A DNA stretch of 64,000 nt from Christiangramia sp. GTDB taxonomy: Bacteria > Bacteroidota > Bacteroidia > Flavobacteriales > Flavobacteriaceae. The notes under the pieces are model-generated. The model was not told the origin of the DNA. It made no database searches and saw only the letters and a list, made by a program, of their open reading frames with translations. The stretch's first letter is position 1, and every line of letters starts with the position of its first letter. The translations under genes were made by a program, and so were the position numbers. This document shows, in pieces, positions 44,916 through 54,242 of the stretch. Where the stretch lies: NCBI RefSeq assembly GCF_029937855.1, contig NZ_JAPYPC010000015.1, positions 22,381 through 86,380 of the forward strand, read 5' to 3'.

Positions 44916-45333
44916 GATTTTTAAGAACCTCGCAATATAGGCTATGCCTTTATTGCGGAGGCAAATTTAAGACAAATCTCATAATAGCAAAGAATTTTCT
45001 ATGAAAAATAATCGCTTAAAGTACCAAGTACTCAGCCTTAAGCTTTTAAGAAGTTCAAGATTTATAATTATTCAGTTAATGGCAACAGACGAACTATGAA
45101 ATTTTCACTCCATAAGAGGTCCTGAAACAAGTTCAGGATGACCTTAAGCTTTTGTAGTTTGATAAAACAGCTAGATTTCTAAGTTGCTTTGCTACTTTAA
45201 AATGACTTAGGAGAATCATGGGAATACTCCAAATCTTAAGCTGTTTTTAATAAGAACTATAATCGACGGTCTACAGACTCACCAAGAGACTGCTTCACTT
45301 CGTTCGCAGTGACCTCTGTTTATTGTTGATTGC
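44916..45333. repeat. Intergenic repeat region between tRNA-Gly and mutS
   Basis: 418 bases without a gene. It holds a bulged hairpin CCTCGCAATA (44928-44937) / TATTGCGGAGG (44951-44961) in the tRNA promoter region, a REP hairpin CCTGAA-acaag-TTCAGG (45121-45137, with GGT/ACC outer pairs), and a second repeat type GAGACTGCTTCACTTCG...CAGTGACC at about 45286-45313 that recurs inverted near 57050 and 57310. No ORF or RNA gene is supported. Confidence 0.6.
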
Positions 45334-47949
45334 TCATTGTTTATTATTCTTCCCCAGCATCCTTTTAATCTCATTCAATTTCATCAAAGCTTCTACCGGA
45401 GTTAAGGTATCTATATCTATTCCAAGTAATTCCTGCTTCAAATCTTCCAGTAAAGGATCGTCAAGGTTAAAGAAACTCAGCTGCATTTCGTCTTCCGCAG
45501 ATCTCTTCATTATTTCGCCGGAATCTTCCATGGAGTGAGATGCTTCAAGTTTTGCCAGTATCTTATTGGCCCTATGCAAAACCATTTGGGGCATTCCGGC
45601 CATTTTCGCCACATGGATCCCAAAACTATGCTCACTACCTCCCGGTACCAGTTTCCGCAGAAAAAGCACATTGTCTTTTAATTCTTTTACGGAAACGTTG
45701 AAATTTTTGATCCTTTCAAAGGTTTCGCACATTTCATTAAGCTCATGATAATGTGTGGCGAACAGGGTTTTAGGTTTTGAAGGATGCTCATGCAAATATT
45801 CACTGATAGCCCAGGCGATGGAAATCCCGTCATAAGTACTGGTTCCACGACCAATTTCATCAAGCAATACCAGGCTTCGATCAGAAATATTGTTCAGAAT
45901 ACTGGCCGTTTCATTCATCTCTACCATAAAAGTCGACTCCCCCATAGAAATATTATCGCTGGCTCCTACCCTGGTAAAAATTTTATCTACTAAACCTATC
46001 TCGGCAGACTTAGCAGGAACAAAACTTCCCATTTGAGCCATTAAAACGATCAAAGCTGTTTGTCTTAAGATGGCTGACTTACCACTCATATTCGGACCGG
46101 TGATCATAATGATCTGCTGCTCTTCCCTGTCCAGATGGACGTTATTGGTTACGTAAACCTCTCCCGGTGGCAATTGTTTTTCTATTACGGGATGACGGCC
46201 TTCCTCAATATCTAAAGCAAAAGAATCCAGTATCTCGGGTCTGGAATAATTTTCTGTCTGCGCCTGCTGAGCAAAAGAACAAAGGCAGTCTAATCTTGCG
46301 ATCAATTTTGCATTTTGTTGTACAGGATCTATATATTCTCCCATCCAGGAGATTAGTTTAGCGAACAATTCCTGCTCTAAATGCAGGATCTTTTCTTCGG
46401 CGCCAAGGATTTTCGATTCATATTCTTTAAGCTCTTCTGTAATATAACGTTCAGCATTCACCAGAGTTTGCTTGCGTGTCCAGTTTGCAGGCACCTTATC
46501 TTTATGGGTATTACGAACCTCAATATAATAACCGTAGACATTATTACTACCTATTTTAAGCGAAGAAATACCTGTAGCTTCCGTTTCTCTCTGGATCATG
46601 GTGTCCAGGTAATCTTTTCCTGAAAAAGCTATATTTCTAAGATCATCCAGTTCTTTGGAAAATCCGCTGGCGATCACATTTCCCTTCTGGATATTTACCG
46701 GCGCCTCTTCACTAATGCTTTCTGAAATCTTTTCGCGAAGCAGGTCACAGGAATGTAAATTATCACCGATGATCTTTAACGCTTCGTTCTTCGACTTTAA
46801 TGCCAGCTCTTTTACCGGGATGATCGCATTCAACGAATGTTTTAGCTGATTTACTTCTCTTGGACTAATCCTTTGAGTGGCCACCTTTGAAATAAGTCGC
46901 TCCAAATCACTTATTTCCCGAATCTGATCCTGGATATTGGTATGAATTTCCGGGTTTCTAATCAAAAAATCTACTACCTCCAGCCTTTTATTGATCATTT
47001 CAGCATCTTTAAGAGGTAAGGCGAGCCAGCGTTTTAATAAGCGGCCACCCATAGGCGAAATGGTCTTATCTATCACGTCTAAAAGCGTAACTGCATTCGC
47101 TGCGGTAGAATGATATAATTCCAAATTTCTAATGGTAAACCGGTCCATCCACACATACTGCTCTTCTGCGATCCGGTTTATGGAGGATATATGCTGAAGC
47201 CGGTGATGTCTCGTTTCAGCTAGGTAATAAAGAACTGCTCCGGAAGCAATAATTCCTTCTTCCAGGTGATCTATTCCAAAACCTTTTAGTGACTTGGTTT
47301 GAAAATGAGTATTCAAAGTCTCTTCAGCATAATCAATTTTAAAGATCCAGTCATCCAGGTAAAAGCAATGATGATCTTTTCCGAAACTCTCGCTGAACTC
47401 TTTCTTATTTTTTTTCTGAACCAGAATTTCACTCGGCCCGAAATTCTGAAGTAATTTGTCTATATATTCCCGGTTTCCCTGTGCGCACAAGAATTCTCCC
47501 GTAGAAACATCTAAAAAAGAAACTCCCAGATTCTTTTTTCCGAAGTGAACTGCACAAAGAAAATTATTGGATTTGCTTTGAAGTATATCATCATTCATCG
47601 CAACACCGGGAGTCACCAGTTCGGTGACACCACGTTTCACAATGGTCTTGGTCATTTTAGGATCTTCCAGCTGATCACAGATGGCCACCCGCTGCCCTGC
47701 TTTTACCAGTTTTGGCAAATAGGTGTTCAAAGAATGATGTGGAAAGCCAGCAAGTTCGGTTCGTTCCCCTCCATTATTACGATTGGTAAGAACGATATTC
47801 AGGATTCTTGCAGCCTTTACTGCGTCTTCTCCAAAAGTCTCGTAAAAATCGCCTACCCTAAATAATAACATCGCATCAGGATATTTTAGCTTGATGGTGT
47901 TATACTGCTGCATTAACGGGGTAACCTTCTGTGATTTTTTTGCTGCCAA
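45334..47949 (-). CDS. mutS: DNA mismatch repair protein MutS
   Basis: Recognises mismatches and small loops and, with MutL, starts strand-directed repair. 871 residues. The mismatch-recognition domain contains [15 protein letters not shown] (Phe-x-Glu motif). Walker A is [11 protein letters not shown] and Walker B region [12 protein letters not shown], followed by [11 protein letters not shown]. All domains are present. mutL is not in the window. It faces the repeat-rich tRNA region. Confidence 0.98.
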   Translation of the reverse strand: MAAKKSQKVTPLMQQYNTIKLKYPDAMLLFRVGDFYETFGEDAVKAARILNIVLTNRNNGGERTELAGFPHHSLNTYLPKLVKAGQRVAICDQLEDPKMTKTIVKRGVTELVTPGVAMNDDILQSKSNNFLCAVHFGKKNLGVSFLDVSTGEFLCAQGNREYIDKLLQNFGPSEILVQKKNKKEFSESFGKDHHCFYLDDWIFKIDYAEETLNTHFQTKSLKGFGIDHLEEGIIASGAVLYYLAETRHHRLQHISSINRIAEEQYVWMDRFTIRNLELYHSTAANAVTLLDVIDKTISPMGGRLLKRWLALPLKDAEMINKRLEVVDFLIRNPEIHTNIQDQIREISDLERLISKVATQRISPREVNQLKHSLNAIIPVKELALKSKNEALKIIGDNLHSCDLLREKISESISEEAPVNIQKGNVIASGFSKELDDLRNIAFSGKDYLDTMIQRETEATGISSLKIGSNNVYGYYIEVRNTHKDKVPANWTRKQTLVNAERYITEELKEYESKILGAEEKILHLEQELFAKLISWMGEYIDPVQQNAKLIARLDCLCSFAQQAQTENYSRPEILDSFALDIEEGRHPVIEKQLPPGEVYVTNNVHLDREEQQIIMITGPNMSGKSAILRQTALIVLMAQMGSFVPAKSAEIGLVDKIFTRVGASDNISMGESTFMVEMNETASILNNISDRSLVLLDEIGRGTSTYDGISIAWAISEYLHEHPSKPKTLFATHYHELNEMCETFERIKNFNVSVKELKDNVLFLRKLVPGGSEHSFGIHVAKMAGMPQMVLHRANKILAKLEASHSMEDSGEIMKRSAEDEMQLSFFNLDDPLLEDLKQELLGIDIDTLTPVEALMKLNEIKRMLGKNNKQ

Positions 47950-48051
47950 CTTGCGGGAATTTTCTTGATCGCTAAAGTAAGTAATCTATTGCTTTCTGCT
48001 AAAATGCAGGAATTACTATTTTCTCACAAGTTATAAAGAACAACAGATATA

Positions 48052-49884
48052 TTATTGGTAACCGGCCGCCTGGAGATTAAAAAGTTCCGCATACAACTTA
48101 TCATTTTGCATGAGTTCTTTGTGTGTCCCAATTTCTAATACAGCTCCATCTTTTAAAACCATAATCCTATCGGCAATTCTCACGGTACTGAACCTATGCG
48201 AAATGATCACAGCGGTTTTCCCCTGGGTTAACTGGATAAATCTTTGAAAAGCTTCCGTTTCTGCCCGCGCATCTAAAGCTGAAGTAGGTTCATCCAGGAC
48301 TAAAACCTCAGCATCTTTCATATAAGACCTGGCGATGGCGATCTTTTGCCACTGTCCGCCGGAAAGATCCTTTCCGTGTTTAAAACGTTTTCCCAGGGGC
48401 TGACTATATCCCAGCGGAAGATCTGAAACCACTTCCCGGGCCAGACTTTTTTCGGCGGCGCTATCAATTCGTTCCTGGTTCTCTATTTCCTGAATTTCTC
48501 CCATCGCGATATTCTCGCGAAGCGTTAATTCAAACTTCACGAAATCCTGGAAGATAACTCCAAAATATTGCCTGTAAGCCGACTGGTCATATTTTTTAAT
48601 CGGAATACCATCCAGCAGGATCTCTCCCTCTGTTGGCTCGTAAAACTGAAGCAAGAGTTTGATCAGAGTAGTTTTACCGGCTCCGTTTTCTCCAACGAAT
48701 GCAAGTTTCTCTCCGGCCTTCAGTTCAAAATTAATATTTCTAACTACCCAATTTTCAGATTTAGGATATTTGAAGCCAACGTTCTTAAATTCAAAGCCTT
48801 TTTCAATTTTTTGAGGTAGATCCAATTTTCCATCGGTAGCACTTTCAGCATAAGAAAGATCCAGAAATTCAAAATAATCCTGCAGGTAAAGGGCACTTTC
48901 TGTAATTGCCGTAAAGCGAGTAAAAAACCCCTGTAGTTTCGATCTCAACCGGTTGAAAGATCCGGAAAGGAATGTAAGATCACCAAGACTAAATATTCCG
49001 GCCACGGTTCGGAAAATGATAAAAATATAGGCACCATAATAAGCAGCCGTTCCAATTACGTTAAATACAGACCCCCAACCGGCACGTTGCTTCGCCAGAC
49101 GCTTGCTTTGCAAGTAATACTTATCTGAAAGCCCCTTAAATCGATCTGCCAGGTAATTGGATAATCCGAATAATTTAACTTCTTTGGCCGTCACATCACT
49201 GGCGCCGGCATATCGTAAATAATCCAATTCCCGTCGTTCCTGGGTCCAGCTTCGTGCCAGCGAATAACTGGTACCGCTGAATTTAATTTCGTTAATGATC
49301 GTAGGAATAATGGAAACTACCAGCAAAATTATAAGCCATGGTTCAAAAGCAACCACTCCCGCGAGTAGGGAAATAATAACGATCACGTCTTCTCCCTGCG
49401 CTAGAATATTCGACATTAATCCTACTCTTCCCGTAGTTTGCTGCCTGGCTCTTTCTAACTTATCATAGAATTCTGAATCTTCTAACTGATCAAGATTTAA
49501 TTCTGAAGTCTTTTTAATGATCTTAACTGAAGTATCTATGGAATATTGATCTCCCAGCAAAGCATCGCTAAGACTGATCCCACGACTTAAAAGATCTGAA
49601 ATAATGGCAAGGCCAAATTCTGCTGCTACCAGAAGCCAAAGAAGATCAAGATCTTTTGTTTCCGCAGCAATTTGGATTACTACCTCATCAATGATCAGTT
49701 TCCCCAACCATAACATGACCACGGGAAGTATTGCATTCAAGATTCGGCCGAAGACATTTAAATAAAAAAGTACAGGATTCACCTTTTTTATCTCCTTGAA
49801 AAAACGGGGCACAAACTTCAGAGAGGCAAAACTCTCTTTAAAATTAATATTATTGGTTTCAAATGATTTTTTGGGTCGGGGCAA
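48052..49884 (-). CDS. ABC exporter, fused permease and ATPase
   Basis: 610 residues. About six N-terminal membrane helices (to about 330) and a C-terminal ATPase with Walker A GENGAGKTTLIKLLL, Q-loop FQDFVKF, signature LSGGQWQKIAIAR and Walker B VLVLDEPTSALD. It is a type IV half-exporter that should form homodimers or pair with another half. The substrate cannot be told. A perfect -7 box TAAATTTG (49957-49964) lies about 70 nt upstream of the ATG. Confidence 0.94.
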   Translation of the reverse strand: MPRPKKSFETNNINFKESFASLKFVPRFFKEIKKVNPVLFYLNVFGRILNAILPVVMLWLGKLIIDEVVIQIAAETKDLDLLWLLVAAEFGLAIISDLLSRGISLSDALLGDQYSIDTSVKIIKKTSELNLDQLEDSEFYDKLERARQQTTGRVGLMSNILAQGEDVIVIISLLAGVVAFEPWLIILLVVSIIPTIINEIKFSGTSYSLARSWTQERRELDYLRYAGASDVTAKEVKLFGLSNYLADRFKGLSDKYYLQSKRLAKQRAGWGSVFNVIGTAAYYGAYIFIIFRTVAGIFSLGDLTFLSGSFNRLRSKLQGFFTRFTAITESALYLQDYFEFLDLSYAESATDGKLDLPQKIEKGFEFKNVGFKYPKSENWVVRNINFELKAGEKLAFVGENGAGKTTLIKLLLQFYEPTEGEILLDGIPIKKYDQSAYRQYFGVIFQDFVKFELTLRENIAMGEIQEIENQERIDSAAEKSLAREVVSDLPLGYSQPLGKRFKHGKDLSGGQWQKIAIARSYMKDAEVLVLDEPTSALDARAETEAFQRFIQLTQGKTAVIISHRFSTVRIADRIMVLKDGAVLEIGTHKELMQNDKLYAELFNLQAAGYQ

Positions 49885-50013
49885 GCTTTCTGAATTTTAG
49901 TTTGGTATAAAATAAATGAATTCCCTCAGTCGGTTCCTACCTCTGAAAATTTCATTCAAATTTATAAATCTAATCCAAAGTAAAGTCTGTAAAAGTATGA
50001 TTAAAAACACGCA

Positions 50014-50574
50014 TTATAGGAAGGTTGCAACCACGTAAAAGATCACAATAATCAAAAGAAATATAAACTGAATGGCAAGAAATTTAAGCGCCCGCTGCAC
50101 ATTCCTGAACTTCAAATTGGCGATTTTGGCATTGATAAAGATTTGCTGCCCTAACTGGTCAAATAACTGGTTCTCATCCACGCTTATAGAGAAAAAGGTT
50201 TTTGAAAATTCTTTAATATCGCCGAATTTCGAGATCACATCGCCAAAAAAGAAAATATTCCTTTCGTATTTAGATTCAATCCTGGGCATAAAACAACGTA
50301 TGCTATAATAAATGGAAATTACAACGCAGGAAAACCAAATTGTAAGCAGAATATAAATTGGCAGATTATTTTGAAATTGAGCAAGCACCATTCCAATATT
50401 CTGATACACAAAATTGAGCAATATTCCGTAGAAAGAGAGAATAAGACCGGCTTTTAACTCTGAAGCTTTGATAAGGCTGGACACATAGCTTATACTCCCC
50501 CAATAATGATCAATAAGATCATCTGTATGCTTATTTTTTAAATGGACTGAAGGTTTGATTTCTGAATTTTTCAT
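50014..50574 (-). CDS. DUF5706-like membrane protein (Pycsar effector family)
   Basis: 186 residues with membrane segments at about 42-64, 72-93 and 165-186. Text such as IKASELKAGLILSFYGILLNF, NIFFFGDVISKFGD and then LGQQIFINAKIANLKFRNV fits DUF5706, the family that includes the PycTM effectors of Pycsar anti-phage systems. In those systems a pyrimidine cyclase makes cCMP or cUMP to open the effector. No cyclase gene is present here, so a defence role is not shown. The TerB-like gene lies 61 nt upstream. Confidence 0.75.
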   Translation of the reverse strand: MKNSEIKPSVHLKNKHTDDLIDHYWGSISYVSSLIKASELKAGLILSFYGILLNFVYQNIGMVLAQFQNNLPIYILLTIWFSCVVISIYYSIRCFMPRIESKYERNIFFFGDVISKFGDIKEFSKTFFSISVDENQLFDQLGQQIFINAKIANLKFRNVQRALKFLAIQFIFLLIIVIFYVVATFL

Positions 50575-50635
50575 AGGCAGATCCTCTTATCCTTAATTTC
50601 TGAAAAATGATACTCTAAGCCCATTCAATTCTCTT

Positions 50636-50971
50636 TTAATAAAGAATATTATCTAAAATCTTATCCAGCGTATTCTCCATTCTGGTATATTTTTTATCGG
50701 AAAAGAATACTTCAAACATTTCCTTTCTTAGCCTTACAAGTTCTTTATGGGAATACTCATGCAACACCAGGTTATCCTGTATTTTTTCCAGGCTCTCTTC
50801 TTCTGTATCACTGGAAAATTCACGATAAATCGTTTCAAAAGTGTCTTTATCTGTTTTGAGCTTTATTAATTCCAACTCCTCGTTGGTCACATTGGAGTCT
50901 GCATTTGCACAAAGCATTAAAATGTAGGTTTGAAGTTCAGATTTGTTCCAGTGTTTTTGTTTACTATTCAT
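50636..50971 (-). CDS. TerB-like small helical protein
   Basis: 111 residues, all helical and acidic. LQTYILMLCANADSNVTNEELELI, then FSSDTEEESLEKI and EMFEVFFSDKKYTRMENTL, recall TerB/DjlA-type metal-binding helical proteins, with Asp/Glu-rich turns. No signal peptide. It precedes the DUF5706 gene on the same strand by 61 nt, so the two may form a two-gene unit. Function unknown. Confidence 0.7.
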   Translation of the reverse strand: MNSKQKHWNKSELQTYILMLCANADSNVTNEELELIKLKTDKDTFETIYREFSSDTEEESLEKIQDNLVLHEYSHKELVRLRKEMFEVFFSDKKYTRMENTLDKILDNILY

Positions 50972-51065
50972 AAGGTTATTTTTTTTTTGGTTTTAAATTC
51001 TTATATCACCAGAGACCATAATAAGATGAGATTTACTTCCCAACCTTTTTTACTTTTTCTAAATT

Positions 51066-51500
51066 TTAATCTTTTCTAGCCAGGGCATTATCCCAGGTCT
51101 CCACATAAGACATAAATTCCTCTAATTTCGCCATCGCTTTTTCCTGTCCCCCAGCGATCTTTGCCATAGACGTCATCCACTCAACATCTTCAGGTGTCAT
51201 TTTATAATTAAGTGTTTCAACACCTTCTTCCATTTTCCAAATTACCATCATATCATATTTCCCAAATGCAAAGTGATAGCTAGTGGGAGCATCTATCCCG
51301 GCATCTTCATCTGCTTTCATAAAAAAATTCTCCACGATGCTCATCGCTGGATCTTTCTTCATAGGCTTAAACTTGATATAGGCAATATTTACCCATTCCG
51401 GGTTTTCATATTTTTCAGCTTGCATTTCCTGAGCGAAGCTAAAATTTCCGGCAATTAAGAAAAGTATGACTGCCATTGTGGTGAGCTTAAAAATTTTCAT
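51066..51500 (-). CDS. Secreted protein of unknown function
   Basis: 144 residues. Signal peptide to about FSFAQE. The mature part (WVNIAYIKFKPMKKD, YHFAFGKYDMMVIWKMEEGVE, MTPEDVEWMTSMAKIAGG) has the beta-alpha-beta look of a dimeric ferredoxin-like barrel. It is Met-rich and lacks motifs I can assign. No operon partner is clear, as the gap to the TerB-like gene is 94 nt. Confidence 0.7.
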   Translation of the reverse strand: MKIFKLTTMAVILFLIAGNFSFAQEMQAEKYENPEWVNIAYIKFKPMKKDPAMSIVENFFMKADEDAGIDAPTSYHFAFGKYDMMVIWKMEEGVETLNYKMTPEDVEWMTSMAKIAGGQEKAMAKLEEFMSYVETWDNALARKD

Positions 51501-51647
51501 AATAATTGGTTTTAATTAGTAATAAAACCATAACAAAAAATGGTTACCAGATAAGATTGGAGGAAATATGAATTCTAATTTAGTGAAAAAATTATAATGT
51601 TTTGAATTACAGATGATTATATAACGTAAAATAATACTTCAAATTTT

Positions 51648-51655
51648 TATTTTTG
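51648..51655 (+). promoter_or_regulatory. -7 promoter box at the start of the TrmH-family gene
   Basis: TATTTTTG, a perfect TAnnTTTG match ending only 4 nt before ATG 51660, so the transcript may be leaderless. Confidence 0.5.
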
Positions 51656-51659
51656 CGCT

Positions 51660-52202
51660 ATGGAAAAGAGAAAATTGCGAAACAGCGAACTCGATAGAAA
51701 AAGTGTAGATCAATTTAAGGAAGCTAAAAAAACCCCTATTATTGTGATCCTGGACAATGTAAGAAGCCTGAATAATATTGGGTCCGTTTTTCGAACTGCC
51801 GATGCTTTTTTAATTCAAAAAATATATCTCTGCGGGATTACGGCCAAACCGCCACATAAGGATATTCAAAAAACTGCATTAGGCGCTACCGAAACAGTTG
51901 CCTGGGAATATATGGAAGACAGCCTGGAAATAGTTAACAGGCTAAAGGCAGATGGTATAAAAGTTTTCTCTATCGAGCAGGCGGAAGGCGCTGTAATGCT
52001 AAATGATTTTCAACCTGAGCCGGGAAAAACCTGCGCATTGGTGTTTGGCAATGAAGTTAAAGGCGTTCAGCAACAAGTTGTTTCTTCCAGTGATGCGGTT
52101 ATTGAAATACCACAACTGGGAAGCAAGCATTCCTTGAATATTTCAGTAAGTACTGGAGTGGTGCTTTGGGATCTCTTTGCTAAAATGAAGCTTTCAAATT
52201 AA
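51660..52202 (+). CDS. SpoU/TrmH-family RNA 2'-O-methyltransferase
   Basis: 180 residues, a SPOUT knot enzyme. Motif 1 is VILDNVRSLNNIGSVFRTADAF, motif 2 LVFGNEVKGVQQQ, and motif 3 IEIPQLGSKHSLNISVSTGV. It lacks an RNA-binding N-terminal extension, so it is like TrmH/TrmL-size members. Target RNA (tRNA or rRNA) is not readable. Its stop overlaps that of the convergent folK-dNK gene at TTAA. Confidence 0.93.
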   Translation: MEKRKLRNSELDRKSVDQFKEAKKTPIIVILDNVRSLNNIGSVFRTADAFLIQKIYLCGITAKPPHKDIQKTALGATETVAWEYMEDSLEIVNRLKADGIKVFSIEQAEGAVMLNDFQPEPGKTCALVFGNEVKGVQQQVVSSSDAVIEIPQLGSKHSLNISVSTGVVLWDLFAKMKLSN

Positions 52203-53335
52203 TTCACTGCCTTATCAATTTCTGAAAGCAGCCACAAATAGTCTTTTCTATTAGATACAAAATCGAGCCCCGAAATATCTATGATCTGAACTTTCATATT
52301 ACTCTGCGATTTAATGAAATTGAGATAACTCTTATTTATGTCCATTAAATATTCCGGCTGGATATTTTGTTCGTAATCACGGCCTCTTTTTTTAATATTT
52401 TCCAGTAAACGCTCCGTATTTTGATACAAATAAATATATAATTCTGGCTTTACCAGTTCTTTATACATCAAGTGAAAAAGTTTGTGGTACAAAGAATATT
52501 CATCGTCATGAAGCGTAATTTTTGCAAAGATCAGGGATTTAAAAACATCATAATCTGAGATCACAAAGTCCTTGAAAAGATCATACTGGGCCAGATCATC
52601 TGAAAGCTGCTGGTAACGATCTGCCAGGAAAGACATTTCCAGAGGAAAAGCATAACGTTCCTTATTTTCGTAGAATTTTGGCAGAAATGGGTTATCCTTG
52701 AATCTTTCCAGAATTAATTTCGCGTTGAAATCTTCTGAAACCATGGTAGAAAAACTGGTTTTCCCGGCACCAATATTCCCTTCCACCGCAATATAATTAA
52801 AGGCTGGAAAATGAAATTTCATTTCCGACTTCGTAAGTTTTTCAGAAGAAACCGAAATTTCAGAAGTATCTGTAGTTTCTTTTAGTATTTGACTCATCTT
52901 TTTTCCTGAAACCGGGTGTTTATCTGAACCTGCAATATCATTGAGGGGCTGTAATACAAAACTCCGGTTTGGAATTCCCGGATGCGGAATTTTTAAAGTT
53001 TCGGTCTCAATTACCTCATTTTCAAGGAGAAGTATATCCAAATCTATCGTTCTATTCTGATAATTCTCAGCATCAGTTCGCTCTCTTCCTAACTCATTTT
53101 CAATATTTAAAAGTTCGATAAGAACTTCTTCAGATTCCAGTCTCGTAGAAACAGAAATGCATGCGTTCAAAAAAGAATTCCCTTTAAATCCCCAGGCCGG
53201 AGTTTCATATATTCTCGAAACTTCCAAGATCCAACCAATATTTTCATGTATCTTTTCAAGGGCTTGCTGCATAAAACCTCGGCGGTCACCAAGGTTGCTT
53301 CCCAATGCTAGTATTACTGTTTTAGGGGATTTCAA
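52199..53335 (-). CDS. folK: Bifunctional HPPK / deoxynucleoside kinase fusion
   Basis: 378 residues. Residues 1 to about 160 are 6-hydroxymethyl-7,8-dihydropterin pyrophosphokinase (ALGSNLGDRRGFMQQAL, RTIDLDILLL), a step in folate synthesis. From about 175 comes a deoxyadenosine/deoxyguanosine-type kinase with the P-loop EGNIGAGKTSF and the substrate DRY-like FLADRYQQLSDD. The fusion is known in Flavobacteriia. It links folate synthesis to deoxynucleoside salvage, matching thyA and folA elsewhere in the window. The stop overlaps that of the TrmH gene. Confidence 0.95.
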   Translation of the reverse strand: MKSPKTVILALGSNLGDRRGFMQQALEKIHENIGWILEVSRIYETPAWGFKGNSFLNACISVSTRLESEEVLIELLNIENELGRERTDAENYQNRTIDLDILLLENEVIETETLKIPHPGIPNRSFVLQPLNDIAGSDKHPVSGKKMSQILKETTDTSEISVSSEKLTKSEMKFHFPAFNYIAVEGNIGAGKTSFSTMVSEDFNAKLILERFKDNPFLPKFYENKERYAFPLEMSFLADRYQQLSDDLAQYDLFKDFVISDYDVFKSLIFAKITLHDDEYSLYHKLFHLMYKELVKPELYIYLYQNTERLLENIKKRGRDYEQNIQPEYLMDINKSYLNFIKSQSNMKVQIIDISGLDFVSNRKDYLWLLSEIDKAVN

Positions 53336-53411
53336 GACGAATTAAGAAAATTTTAAGAGGTAGCGCTACATAATTTCACAGCAAATTAAGCAAAACAAAA
53401 GCACATACTCT

Positions 53412-53419
53412 TAATTTTG
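53412..53419 (+). promoter_or_regulatory. -7 promoter box for the queuosine-precursor transporter gene
   Basis: TAATTTTG, a perfect TAnnTTTG match 22 nt before the TTG start at 53442. Confidence 0.5.
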
Positions 53420-53441
53420 ACAAAAGACTTAATAACAAAAT

Positions 53442-54140
53442 TTGGTAAAACATTATCTGAAAGAAAAGCTTAGGGCTCAACAAATTTATATGATCTTAAG
53501 CGCTCTTTTTATAGCTTCACTGGTTGTATCTAACCTTATCTTTCAAAAGTTTTTCTACTGGGATTTTTTCGGACTTTATACTTTTGAGATTTCAGTTGGA
53601 ATACTGCCGTATCCGGTGACTTTTCTAATTACAGATATTATTAGCGAGGTCTACGGAAAAAAGAAAGCTAACCAGGTAGTAACCACAGGTATTTTTGCAT
53701 CGTTCTTTTCCTTATTGATCGTTTTTGTAGCAGATGGGGTTCCTGCTACCGCATGGTCTCCAATAGGCAATTCTCTATTTGAGAAAGTTTTCGGCGCAAC
53801 AGCAGTCGCTGTATTTGCGTCTATGGTTGCATATTTACTGGCACAATATATAGATATACAACTATTCCATTTTTGGAAAAAACTCACCAAAGGAAGGCAT
53901 TTATGGTTAAGAAATAATTTTTCGACCTTCCTTTCGCAATTTGTAGACACCTTTTCGGTCTTATTTTTGCTCTGTAGTTTTGGAAAAATAGACTGGGATT
54001 TATTTGGCGGGCTGTTAATTAGCGGGTTTCTCTTTAAAGTTTTGATTGCCGTGTTAGACACGCCGTTCTTATATATCGCGGTATATGGTTTACGAAGATT
54101 ATTTCATTTAAAAAATGCGGAAGAAATAGAAATGGCATAA
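53442..54140 (+). CDS. Queuosine precursor transporter (YhhQ/COG1738)
   Basis: 232 residues with about six membrane helices. Family text includes LVVSNLIFQKFF, ILPYPVTFLITDIISEVYGKKKANQVV and the Gln/Asp-rich AQYIDIQLFHFWKK. It imports preQ0/preQ1 or queuine for tRNA wobble modification. The start is a TTG at 53442. An in-frame TAA just upstream excludes longer forms, and the next ATG (53490) would remove the residues before the first helix that relatives have. Confidence 0.92.
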   Translation: MVKHYLKEKLRAQQIYMILSALFIASLVVSNLIFQKFFYWDFFGLYTFEISVGILPYPVTFLITDIISEVYGKKKANQVVTTGIFASFFSLLIVFVADGVPATAWSPIGNSLFEKVFGATAVAVFASMVAYLLAQYIDIQLFHFWKKLTKGRHLWLRNNFSTFLSQFVDTFSVLFLLCSFGKIDWDLFGGLLISGFLFKVLIAVLDTPFLYIAVYGLRRLFHLKNAEEIEMA

Positions 54141-54163
54141 AAATTAGTGTTTATATATACATG

Positions 54164-54194
54164 TTGAAAAATGAATTATGCAGTATTAGCTTTC
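54164..54194 (+). promoter_or_regulatory. Promoter of the second AsmA-like gene
   Basis: TTG at 54164-54166 and TAGCTTTC at 54187-54194 (7 of 8 to TAnnTTTG), 20 nt apart. The ATG is 48 nt further on. Confidence 0.45.
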
Positions 54195-54242
54195 CGATAA
54201 CGAGGAAACTAGTATTGGCCTATTCCACATAAAATCACACTC

